The notes under the pieces are model-generated. The model did not search any database and was not told where the DNA came from. It saw only the letters and a program-made list of their open reading frames with translations. From Bacillota bacterium (lineage in GTDB: Bacteria; Armatimonadota; Hebobacteria; Hebobacterales; Hebobacteraceae), in contig DAOVEW010000048.1 in the NCBI GenBank assembly GCA_030668755.1, positions 1 through 6,933 on the forward strand: DNA of 6,933 nucleotides, read 5' to 3'. The translations under genes were made by a program, and so were the position numbers. Position 1 is the stretch's first letter. The number at the start of each line of letters is the position of its first letter. Below, in pieces: positions 1-5,989 of this stretch.

Positions 1-1125
1 GGCTCCGATGAGAATGGTGGGGACGACCATGACGACTGCAGCGGCAACGAGGGTCCAGCCGACGTTGCTCCAGAAGCCGGGCTGGAACCTGAAGAGCTTG
101 ATGCGCGGCAGGAGAAGGAAGGCGCCGAGGCTGGCGGCCCCAAAGACGCCGATGAGCAGCTCGAGAAGGACGAACCAGTGGAGCTGGCGGGGCGAGCGCG
201 AGATGACGAACGAGTAGATGAGGCTGCCGATGGCGAGGCCCAGCAGATAGACACACAGCATTGCGCTGAACGCGAAGACGGTGCCATCGAAGAAGAACAC
301 GAGCAGGCGGGTCCAGAGGACCTCGTACGCGAGGGCCGCGAATCCCGAAAGCGCGAAGGCAATGAGCAGCCACTTGCCGGCGGCTTCGGGCAAAGCCTGA
401 CTTTGCACTGGAGCGGCGGAGGGATGCCACGAAAGGGATGGCGCGGCCCGCCCGCGCAATGACCAGTGGAGTGCGAAGGCCGCGGCGGCGACTGCGAGCC
501 CCAGCACCGCGCCCGCCACGTTGGTGAAGCGAAGTCCGAGCGCCGGCATCAGCACGAAGCCGGCCGCGAAGGTTCCCACCACTGCGCCGAGCGTGTTCAG
601 GCCGTAGAGGCGGCCGAAGTGGGCCTCCATGTCACGGTCGCGGCGCACCACGAAGCGAGCGAGGACGGGGAGAGTGCCACCGAGCAGCATCGCCGGCACG
701 ACGAGGAGCGCCGTGCTGAGCACGAGCCTGACGATGGTGAGGACTGCCGGGCTCTCGCCGGCCCGCTGGTAGATCCAGGTGTAGGCCGGCGTCAGCAGAT
801 CCATGAGGACGAAGGGCAAGAGCAGGGCGATGAGGGCGGCTCCTCCCTCCAACAGGCCGTACACGCGGAGAAGATCCGTCCGGCGCTCGGCCGCCCTCCC
901 GTAGACCAGCGCGCCAATGGCGAGGCCTCCAAGGAAGACGGCGAGCACAACGCTCACCGCGTAGGTCGTGTTGCCGAACACGAACGACAGCATCCGCATC
1001 CACACGACCTCGTAGATCAGTGCGGCGACACCGGAGAAGAAGAAGAGCACGTAGATGACGATAACGGCCCACAGCGGCAGTCGGGTGTTTTCGTGTTGGT
1101 GGTTCATCTGCTCGGTCTGGTTCAT
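1..1125 (-). CDS. Fused MFS/spermidine synthase-like membrane protein, N-terminal part (C-terminus beyond window)
   Basis: The frame is open without a stop from the ATG at 1125 to the window edge, giving 375 residues. They are strongly hydrophobic, with many predicted membrane segments. Two copies of one motif appear: SGVAALIYEVVWMRML (residues 31-46) followed by GGLAIGALVYGR, and SGFAALAYEVLWTRLL (260-275) followed by LGLAIGSLIY. VVPAMLLGGTLPV (142-154) is echoed by VVPTILIGA at the edge, and GRLYGLNTLGAVVGTFAAG lies at 171-189. These are hallmarks of the transporter-like half of fused MFS/spermidine synthases. In that family a cytoplasmic Rossmann-fold aminopropyltransferase-like domain follows; here it would lie outside the window, so enzymatic activity cannot be judged. 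The ATG at 1125 was chosen because GGAG lies 11 bases upstream; an in-frame ATG at 1107 is the alternative. The gene starts 89 bases after the stop of the upstream minus-strand gene with no clear terminator between, so co-transcription is possible. The substrate is unknown. Confidence 0.88.
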   Translation of the reverse strand, partial: MNQTEQMNHQHENTRLPLWAVIVIYVLFFFSGVAALIYEVVWMRMLSFVFGNTTYAVSVVLAVFLGGLAIGALVYGRAAERRTDLLRVYGLLEGGAALIALLLPFVLMDLLTPAYTWIYQRAGESPAVLTIVRLVLSTALLVVPAMLLGGTLPVLARFVVRRDRDMEAHFGRLYGLNTLGAVVGTFAAGFVLMPALGLRFTNVAGAVLGLAVAAAAFALHWSLRGRAAPSLSWHPSAAPVQSQALPEAAGKWLLIAFALSGFAALAYEVLWTRLLVFFFDGTVFAFSAMLCVYLLGLAIGSLIYSFVISRSPRQLHWFVLLELLIGVFGAASLGAFLLLPRIKLFRFQPGFWSNVGWTLVAAAVVMVVPTILIGA

Positions 1126-1214
1126 GGCCGCAGGGGCTCCGGGCGCAGGCGGCGGCGGCTTTGCGGCGGGGCGAGGCAGTTCGGGGAGAGGCCGCCCGGG
1201 GACACGATCTGCGC
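1126..1214 (-). other. Short intergenic spacer between two minus-strand genes
   Basis: These 89 bases separate the stop of the glycosidase gene from the ATG of the spermidine synthase-like gene. On the minus strand the spacer is rich in C and in CCG/CCT runs. No hairpin followed by a T run is seen. The only inverted repeat noticed is a 7-base GGCGCAG (1142-1148) / CTGCGCC (1209-1215) pair about 60 bases apart, which is too weak to call. The frame of the downstream gene stays open through this spacer and encodes a Pro-rich stretch, but no ATG or GTG precedes 1125 in it. Confidence 0.5.
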
Positions 1215-4127
1215 CTACCTGGGCTGTGTGGAGAAGGTCAGGCGGCCGAAGCGCCCGGGGACGTGGAAGTTGGGCGGATCGGAGAGCGTGGGGGACCAAC
1301 AGCTAAACTCGCCGCGCTCCGCGCGGTCTATGCGATAGAAGTTGGCCCGCCAGATTTCGCCGTCTGCGGGGGCATTACCGTCGCGGCCGATCTGCGAGAA
1401 GGGAAGCGCGACCTCAACGGTCCATCTGTCGTCCAGATCGCTGTGGTCGTCGAGAGTGCCGACCACTTGGACCGCGGAGTCGATGCCCTCGCAGTTCCAG
1501 GAGACGTCGGCCTTCATGAAGTGGCGGTCGCCGGACTCCGGGCATTCGATGGCGGCGTCGAACACAACGTTGTGCGGACTGAAGTTGAGCTCGTAGTAGC
1601 GCGTGACATCGCCGCACGATGAGATGAAGGCCTCGACGACCTCCTCCTCGTAGATGGGATCGTCGCGCTCGCGCATCGCGCCCCAGATATCGGTATCCAC
1701 GCACACGAATGCGAGGTAGAGGTATTGGTCGTCCCAGCAGGCGCGCGCTTCGGTGGGAAGCTGGGGTTCGCCCTTGCCATCCACGAGGCGGAAGTCGCCG
1801 ACGGGCTCGAGCTGCGCCCAGATGCTCTCGCTGAGATGGCCGTCGATCACCATTGGCTCTTGCGTGCGACGGCAGACGTAGGTCGGCAATTCTGTCATGC
1901 TATCACTCCCAGCGCCCCGGTCCGCGGTCTGCGGCTGCGCCGGCTCCGCGGGGGGCTCACCAGCGCCTTCGAGATCGGCCAAGGGGGCGATTGCGATGTC
2001 GTCGAGGCAAATGGCGCCAGCCGGCGTGCGGTCCTCTCGGATCTCCGCGAGGTAGATCGTTTCGAGGACGATCGGGGCTTTCGCGTTGTCCGGCAGCCAG
2101 GCGTCGAGCCGACGCCACTGCCCGGACCACCTAACGTGATGGGCCAGGTCGAGGATGAAGCTCGTCCCCCGGGCGTCGCGCACGCGGGCGCGCAGCCATC
2201 CGCCGCCACCGTCGCCGAGGACGGCCACCGAGATGACGTTAGTCTCTGGCAGAGGGAGGTTCAGGACTGCGTGTGCAGTGCGCGTACCGGAGCCCTGGGA
2301 GAAGTCGTAGTTGAGGGCCAGGCAGTGGTTGCCGGGGTGCTGCGGGTCCTGCGCGCGCTCGACCGCGCCCGGCGAACCGGCGGGGCCGGCCCGGTACGAC
2401 CAGTCTCCGGGGACCTCGAAGTCCTCGATGATAGCGGTCTCGGCGCCGACGTCGGCCTGTGCTTGGCCGCAGACGTCTCCGACGTGCGCGGTGACGGTGA
2501 GGCGGCAGTCCTGGGAGGGTGCGTGGAGGAGCCCGGAAGCTTCGATGTGGGCCCCGGCCTCTGCCGGCGCACAGGTCCACGCGACGGCGCCCTGGGGAAG
2601 CTGAACCGGCTTGCCGGCCTCGTCGTAGGCATGGGCGCAGAACTGCTGGACCTGGCCGGGTTCCAGCCTTGCGCGCGCCGGTGTTACGACGACTTGGGTC
2701 GGTCCGGGCACAACGCGAATCACCATTGCCGCGCTGAGGCCGCCCAATCGAGCGATCACTAGACCGACGATGGGAGCGGTGACGTCGGCTGCTCGGAATA
2801 GGCCGGACTGGTCAAGCGTTCCGAGCGCCGCTGCGCATTCCCAGGCGACCTCCTGGGGCTGCACGGGCAGGGGGTTGTAGTATGCGTCCAGCCCGGTGGG
2901 GGTCAGTGCGAGGCTTTCGCCGCAGAGCACGGTCGCCGCGGATGGGGTGAGCGAGAGCTGTGTGGGCGGGCCGGATGGCGCGCTGCTGAACAGGCCGAGG
3001 CCGTTGGCTATGGCGCGCGGGAGGCCGCTTGAGGGGGAGTTGACCACGCGATCGCGGATGACCATGGTCGCAGAGCCCCCGCCGTCGAGGTTCATCGCCT
3101 CGGCGCAGCCGAGTTCGAGGAAGAGCTCCGCGAATTCGTACAGCGTCATGCCCTGGCTGTACCCGGGCTGCCGGCCGTCCACCGTAACGAGCACGAGCAT
3201 CCCATCGCGAATGCCCGCGCCGGTTCTTGGGTGAGGGCGGGAGGCGAACCGATCCGCGAACCTCTCTTTGATGTGCTCCACCGAGACGAGGCCGTCTCGG
3301 ACGAGCCGCGGGCCGCCGCCGACGGCCTGGCGAATCTCGCCGACGTCGGGGGCGATTCGAAGTGAGAGGGCGAGGGTGTCGCCGACGCGAACGCGGCGAA
3401 GTGCGTACGCGGAGACGCCGCGAGCGGCGAGCACAGCGCCGCTGGGTGGAATCCGTTGGGAGCCGGTCTTGGTGATGCTGGCGACCTTTGCCGTAATCTC
3501 GGCGTTGGGGCAGAGCGGCCCCGAGAGGCTGACGAGGGCGAACTGTGTGGTGTCCTCATCGGCGCGCGTTTCCTCGCCGAAACGCGGGGTAAAGACAACG
3601 AGGTCGGCGTAGCCGGGCGGACGGTTCACGGCAGCGATCTGGAGAAGGAGGTCGTCTGGGCCGCGGAGCCAGGCGTTGGCTCGAAAGCGGCCTATGTGAG
3701 CCGTACCGTCGGACAAGATGTAGAGCACGGACCGCGCCGGGTCGGGAAAGGTCACGAGTTGGCCGTCGAGGACATGCAGGCCGAGGGGGACGGCGGCGTA
3801 GTCGGCGCCCGCGAGTGCGAAGAAGTCGCCGTTAACAGCGGCGACCGGCCGCGCTGCGACCGATGCTTGAGCAGCGACCATCTCGGCAAGTGCCGCCCGC
3901 CCCATCGTCTCGCCGCCGCCGAGCAGCGCGCGCGGCTCCACGAACTCCTGGGAGAGGTCGGTCGCTACAACGTGGATGGCCCAGGGACCGGCGGGGCGGT
4001 AGATGTGTGTGTAGGTGGTGCCGGGCGCGATCGGCAGCGCCGACTCGCCCACGCAGACGAGCGGGAGCGACAGCAGCAGAACAAGCCCCAGGACTCCGAG
4101 AAGAACGGCGCGACGCCAGGTGCTCAT
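1215..4127 (-). CDS. Exported phosphodiester glycosidase (NAGPA-type) with Ig-like and CBM9-like domains
   Basis: This 970-residue protein begins with a Sec signal peptide: Arg5-Arg6, then a Leu/Val-rich core to about residue 27. Residues 40-382 match the phosphodiester glycosidase (NAGPA, formerly DUF2233) family: AVNGDFF (97-103), VGGGPRLVRDG (269-279), RTGAGI (301-306), LVTVDGRQPGYSQG (313-326) and NLDGGGSATMVI (346-357). Characterised relatives cleave sugar-phosphodiester linkages; the substrate here is unknown. Residues 388-472 and 476-562 look like two bacterial Ig-like domains, each with a 'G-leu-asp/ile-glu-x-SGL' type strand. Residues 566-715 form a probable jelly-roll module (IEDFE start, ICLDDIAIAPL end). 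A Pro/Ala/Gly-rich linker (717-743) leads to a CBM9-like domain (about 745-970) with VIDGHLSESIW, WDDQYLYLAF, EEEVVEAFI and YYELNFSP. The start ATG has CAGGA about 11 bases upstream. The protein is probably secreted or surface-exposed and binds glycan. The C-terminal domain may also be made separately (see 1896-1910). Confidence 0.9.
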   Translation of the reverse strand: MSTWRRAVLLGVLGLVLLLSLPLVCVGESALPIAPGTTYTHIYRPAGPWAIHVVATDLSQEFVEPRALLGGGETMGRAALAEMVAAQASVAARPVAAVNGDFFALAGADYAAVPLGLHVLDGQLVTFPDPARSVLYILSDGTAHIGRFRANAWLRGPDDLLLQIAAVNRPPGYADLVVFTPRFGEETRADEDTTQFALVSLSGPLCPNAEITAKVASITKTGSQRIPPSGAVLAARGVSAYALRRVRVGDTLALSLRIAPDVGEIRQAVGGGPRLVRDGLVSVEHIKERFADRFASRPHPRTGAGIRDGMLVLVTVDGRQPGYSQGMTLYEFAELFLELGCAEAMNLDGGGSATMVIRDRVVNSPSSGLPRAIANGLGLFSSAPSGPPTQLSLTPSAATVLCGESLALTPTGLDAYYNPLPVQPQEVAWECAAALGTLDQSGLFRAADVTAPIVGLVIARLGGLSAAMVIRVVPGPTQVVVTPARARLEPGQVQQFCAHAYDEAGKPVQLPQGAVAWTCAPAEAGAHIEASGLLHAPSQDCRLTVTAHVGDVCGQAQADVGAETAIIEDFEVPGDWSYRAGPAGSPGAVERAQDPQHPGNHCLALNYDFSQGSGTRTAHAVLNLPLPETNVISVAVLGDGGGGWLRARVRDARGTSFILDLAHHVRWSGQWRRLDAWLPDNAKAPIVLETIYLAEIREDRTPAGAICLDDIAIAPLADLEGAGEPPAEPAQPQTADRGAGSDSMTELPTYVCRRTQEPMVIDGHLSESIWAQLEPVGDFRLVDGKGEPQLPTEARACWDDQYLYLAFVCVDTDIWGAMRERDDPIYEEEVVEAFISSCGDVTRYYELNFSPHNVVFDAAIECPESGDRHFMKADVSWNCEGIDSAVQVVGTLDDHSDLDDRWTVEVALPFSQIGRDGNAPADGEIWRANFYRIDRAERGEFSCWSPTLSDPPNFHVPGRFGRLTFSTQPR
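1896..1910 (-). promoter_or_regulatory. Possible internal ribosome binding site and start codon for the CBM9-like domain
   Basis: On the minus strand GGGAG (1910-1906) lies 7 bases before an in-frame ATG (1898-1896), which is Met744 of the long protein. This spacing suits translation initiation. Starting here would give a 227-residue protein (1898-1215) consisting almost only of the CBM9-like domain and starting MTELPTYVCRRTQEP, with no signal peptide. From memory of the family, short stand-alone CBM9-like proteins with similar N-termini exist. TGATAG, two stop codons in another reading frame, sits between the Shine-Dalgarno-like sequence and the ATG. Whether initiation really occurs here is inference. 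Confidence 0.4.
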
Positions 4128-4213
4128 CGCCAGCGATTCCTGTGGTCATCAATGCGATCAGCGCGACGGCCGGTAACTTCCCCGCCAGCGGGCAGTGCTC
4201 CTGCCGAGTGGCC

Positions 4214-4239
4214 GCGGGTGACGATCCGCAGTGACCCGC
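4214..4239. repeat. Imperfect palindrome in the divergent intergenic region (possible operator or hairpin)
   Basis: GCGGGTGAC (4214-4222) can pair with GTGACCCGC (4231-4239) at 8 of 9 positions around an 8-base centre; only G4220/G4233 fails. The same stretch carries GTGAC as a direct repeat (4218-4222 and 4231-4235). It could be a dimeric repressor site or an RNA hairpin. No run of T follows on the plus strand, so a terminator is unlikely. No regulator gene is visible nearby. Confidence 0.4.
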
Positions 4240-4360
4240 AGGGGCGCGGCGGCCAGCAACTCGGCCTTGACAGCACCCAGCGCTTGGTCGGAAACGGGCC
4301 GATCTGTGGAACAATGCTTGCTGGCAGCCTGAGCATTCCGCCCAACGGTGTTATTCCCAC

Positions 4361-4365
4361 GGAGG
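4361..4365 (+). promoter_or_regulatory. Shine-Dalgarno sequence that decides the start of the ankyrin-repeat gene
   Basis: GGAGG lies 9 bases before the GTG at 4375, a good spacing. It is 18 bases from the in-frame ATG at 4384, which is too far, and it falls downstream of the in-frame GTG at 4348. This is why the GTG at 4375 is preferred as the start. Confidence 0.65.
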
Positions 4366-4374
4366 TCGAGTATC

Positions 4375-5346
4375 GTGCAGAGGATGAGGCTGGTTGCCGT
4401 CACGGCAGGCCTGTACGTGACTTGGGTGCTGCTGACGGGCATCTGGTATACAGCGGGGAAGGCGCAGTCGGAGAAGCCTGCGCTGAGCAGTGCGATTCAG
4501 AGCGGCGACATCGCGACCGTACAGCGACTGCTGACGGAAGGGGCAGACCCGGACGGGGCCGGGGAGAAAGGGCCGACACCGCTTGCTATCGCCGCTGCAT
4601 TCGACCGACTGGAAATGGTGCAGCTCCTGTTGGACGGGGGCGCGGACATGAACGCGAGAAACGGGGCTGCGGTGTTCGCCGGCGCCTATTGCCCGAATCC
4701 CGAGGCGCTGGAGTTGATGCTGGAGCGCGGGGCCGATCCGAATGTGAGCACCACTGTGGACCGGGGGAATGGCGCCTCAACGAGCGGCTACACCGCGTTG
4801 ATGCGCGCGACGCGACTGGGCCGAAGTGAGAACGTGCGGCTGCTGCTGGAGGCGGGGGCCAGCGTGAACGCAGTGGATGGAGACGGCCGGACGGCGCTCC
4901 ACCATGCGGCGGCAGCCGGCGAGGTGGAGGTCGCGGCTGCGCTGATCGGCGCGGGCGCCGATGCAAATGCCAGAGACAAGGGTGGCGCTACTCCCCTCCA
5001 TCTGGCGCGCACGGCCGAACTGGCCGACGCGCTCTTGGCGCAGGGCGCCGACGTGAACGCGGCGACGGCCGCGGGCTGGACGGCCCTCATGTCGGCCTCT
5101 CTCCGGGGCAGCGCCGAATTGGTGGCGATATTGCTCGTCCGCGGCGCCAGAGTGAGGGCCGCCGGGCCCAACGGGTGGACACCGCTCCACTTCGCCGGGG
5201 CCAAGGGCCACGTCGAGGTGATGAAGTTGCTGCTGGCGGCCAGCGCGGACGTCAACGCCAGAGATGAGGCGGGAATGACGCCGCTGGCGGTGTCGAAGAG
5301 CACAGGCGGGGCGAAGCTGCTCCGGGAGCACGGGGCGGCAGAATAG
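4375..5346 (+). CDS. Exported or membrane-anchored ankyrin-repeat protein
   Basis: From the GTG at 4375 the product is 323 residues. Residues 6-27 are a hydrophobic segment after two Arg residues, followed by AGKAQS; this is either a cleavable signal peptide or a single membrane anchor, and it places the repeats outside the cytoplasm. Residues 35 to the end are about nine ankyrin repeats. Complete ones begin at about 67 (PTPLAIAAA), 139 (YTALMRATR), 172 (RTALHHAAA), 205 (ATPLHLA), 235 (WTALMSAS) and 268 (WTPLHFAG). The first and last are capping half-repeats. The third (about 100-138) has a long loop rich in Ser, Thr and Gly. The repeat at 205 is 30 residues instead of 33. Ankyrin repeats bind proteins, so the partner cannot be read from the sequence, and there is no catalytic domain. 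The gene is divergent from the glycosidase gene and followed by an IS remnant. Confidence 0.92.
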   Translation: MQRMRLVAVTAGLYVTWVLLTGIWYTAGKAQSEKPALSSAIQSGDIATVQRLLTEGADPDGAGEKGPTPLAIAAAFDRLEMVQLLLDGGADMNARNGAAVFAGAYCPNPEALELMLERGADPNVSTTVDRGNGASTSGYTALMRATRLGRSENVRLLLEAGASVNAVDGDGRTALHHAAAAGEVEVAAALIGAGADANARDKGGATPLHLARTAELADALLAQGADVNAATAAGWTALMSASLRGSAELVAILLVRGARVRAAGPNGWTPLHFAGAKGHVEVMKLLLAASADVNARDEAGMTPLAVSKSTGGAKLLREHGAAE

Positions 5347-5358
5347 CCTCCCACCCGC

Positions 5359-5372
5359 ATTGCCCATATCAG
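5359..5372 (+). repeat. Left terminal inverted repeat of the IS1380-like remnant
   Basis: ATTGCCCATATCAG matches the reverse complement of 5910-5923 (ATTACCCATATCAG) at 13 of 14 bases. The match stops inside the element. The true terminal repeat could be only the CCCATATCAG part (5363-5372), since IS1380-family ends commonly begin with CC. Confidence 0.6.
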
Positions 5373-5386
5373 CGAGTAGGTTTCCA

Positions 5387-5413
5387 CTAGGGACGGCAAG
5401 AAACTGGCCCTAG
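5387..5413. repeat. Short inverted repeat inside the IS remnant
   Basis: CTAGGG (5387-5392) and CCCTAG (5408-5413) could form a 6-base stem with a 15-base loop. The stem is short, has no T run after it, and lies in the left, non-coding part of the IS remnant. It may be chance. Confidence 0.25.
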
Positions 5414-5481
5414 GCGCATCGCAGCAAGGGTAGCAGCAGACATCGCAGGAGGCACCCGCTGGTGAAGGCAGAGACGAGCCG

Positions 5482-5762
5482 TTGCTGCGGCGGTCGGTGT
5501 ACAGCCGCCTGGCGGGATACCCAGACACCAATGATGCTGACCGTCTGGCTCCAGACCCGGCGATGCGCTTGTGGTGCCACGCGTTCCGGCACAATGCGGT
5601 GAGGCTTGCCCTGTTCGTCCTCGCCTGCAGCCTGGGTAACTTCCTCCGGCGGCTGGCGCTGCCGAAGGAGATGGCACGTTGGAGCCTGACAAGTCTTCGC
5701 GAGAGACTAGTGAGAAGATCGGGACCAGGTTGATCCGTCACGCCTCGTGCCTAGCTTGCCAG
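5482..5762 (+). pseudogene. IS1380-family transposase pseudogene: N- and C-terminal ends joined, catalytic core missing, frameshifted
   Basis: Residues from 5482-5568 (LLRRSVYSRLAGYPDTND, then ADRLAPDPAMR) match the N-terminal region of IS1380 transposases, usually like LLRQSVYSRLAGYEDTNDAERL. Directly after this, in the same frame, 5569-5712 reads CHAFRHNAVRLALF, GNFLRRLALPKE and WSLTSLRERLV, which is the C-terminal region of the same family. The DDE catalytic core that normally lies between them, some 300 residues, is absent. After GTG (5710-5712) two extra bases (GA/AG) shift the frame. Reading resumes at 5715 with KIGTRLIRHASCLACQ, the expected continuation (KIGAKVVRHARYVTFQ type). No start codon with a good ribosome site precedes 5482, and a TAG in frame lies at 5431. 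The fragment is therefore non-functional. The match is from memory of the family, not a database search, but the motifs are distinctive. Confidence 0.85.
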
Positions 5763-5909
5763 CGGAAACAAGGTCCACAGAGCCTGACGACTGGCCGCAG
5801 CACCTGCCGCTCTCGGCTTCCGCGGCCAGATGTGCAGGTTCCACCACTTTGGATGGCAAAGTGTCGCTGCGAATGGATCACTGTTCAACCAACGATAGGA
5901 GTGCCCAGT

Positions 5910-5923
5910 CTGATATGGGTAAT
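5910..5923 (-). repeat. Right terminal inverted repeat of the IS1380-like remnant
   Basis: CTGATATGGGTAAT on the plus strand is the inverse of the left copy with one mismatch (A for G). It lies about 147 bases after the last recognisable transposase codon and 66 bases before the GH5 start codon. Confidence 0.6.
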
Positions 5924-5989
5924 CCCGGAGGATACCGGCCGGCGCCCCCACTACGGCCTGCGCCGGACCGAAGGAGGACTACGGACATC
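5924..5989 (+). other. Leader between the IS remnant and the GH5 gene
   Basis: These 66 bases are GC-rich and contain the ribosome binding site for the GH5 gene but no convincing -35/-10 pair. Because the leader is short, the promoter of the GH5 gene may lie inside the IS remnant. Confidence 0.4.
5972..5977 (+). promoter_or_regulatory. Shine-Dalgarno sequence of the GH5-like gene
   Basis: AGGAGG is a full match to the anti-Shine-Dalgarno core and lies 12 bases before the GTG at 5990. The spacing is long but acceptable. No other in-frame start codon lies closer that would keep the signal peptide. Confidence 0.6.

Larger units (their letters stand above)
4128..4374. promoter_or_regulatory. Divergent intergenic region expected to hold promoters for both flanking genes
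   Basis: These 247 bases lie between the divergently transcribed glycosidase gene (minus) and ankyrin-repeat gene (plus), so promoters for both should be here. On the plus strand a perfect TTGACA stands at 4267-4272, but at 16-18 bases spacing there are only GAAACG-like sequences and no convincing -10, so no promoter is assigned firmly. An imperfect palindrome lies at 4214-4239. No small ORF here looked like a real gene. Confidence 0.5.
5359..5923 (+). mobile_element. Internally deleted IS1380-family insertion sequence remnant
   Basis: About 565 bases bounded by a 13/14-matching inverted repeat enclose fragments of an IS1380-family transposase in the plus orientation. Intact members of this family are roughly 1.5 kb or more, so most of the coding region is gone. 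About 147 bases lie between the last recognisable codon and the right repeat, and about 109 between the left repeat and the first recognisable codon, which is reasonable for family ends. No clean target-site duplication was seen: bases next to the repeats are ACCCGC on the left and CCCGGA on the right. If the true ends are at CCC (5363 and 5919), the flanks are ATTG and TAAT, which also do not match. The element cannot move by itself. The family call rests on the transposase fragments, and the exact ends are inference. Confidence 0.7.

Noticed and set aside
1142..1215. GGCGCAG/CTGCGCC inverted repeat as a terminator between the minus-strand genes
   Set aside because: The stem is 7 bases with a 60-base loop and no T run follows, so it does not support termination.
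1126..1299. N-terminal extension of the spermidine synthase-like gene to a TTG at 1299
   Set aside because: The frame is open and Pro-rich, but it would overlap the upstream gene by 85 bases, uses a rare start and adds no family motif. The ATG at 1125 with GGAG upstream is better.
466..1338. Long plus-strand open frame (290 codons) opposite the spermidine synthase-like gene
   Set aside because: Its product is a Glu/His/Arg-rich low-complexity sequence with no recognisable domain, while the minus strand here has clear family motifs. It is an antisense shadow caused by high GC.
1725..2762. Plus-strand open frame of 345 codons inside the glycosidase gene
   Set aside because: It is antisense to well-supported Ig-like, jelly-roll-like and CBM9-like domains and shows no motif of its own.
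4267..4296. TTGACA (4267-4272) as the -35 of a promoter for the ankyrin gene
   Set aside because: No acceptable -10 hexamer stands at 16-18 bases spacing; the hexamer alone is not enough to call a promoter.
4348..4374. GTG at 4348 as the start of the ankyrin gene
   Set aside because: The GGAGG at 4361-4365 lies inside this extension and is properly spaced only for the GTG at 4375. The extension also puts extra charged residues before the signal peptide.
3456..4829. Plus-strand open frame of 457 codons spanning the end of the glycosidase gene, the intergenic region and the start of the ankyrin gene
   Set aside because: It overlaps two well-supported genes in other frames, has no domain motif, and its composition is Arg/Gly-rich as expected of a shadow frame.
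4788..5741. Minus-strand open frame of 317 codons over the ankyrin gene and IS remnant
   Set aside because: It reads antisense through both the ankyrin repeats and the transposase fragment, which are unrelated, so a real gene spanning both is unlikely.
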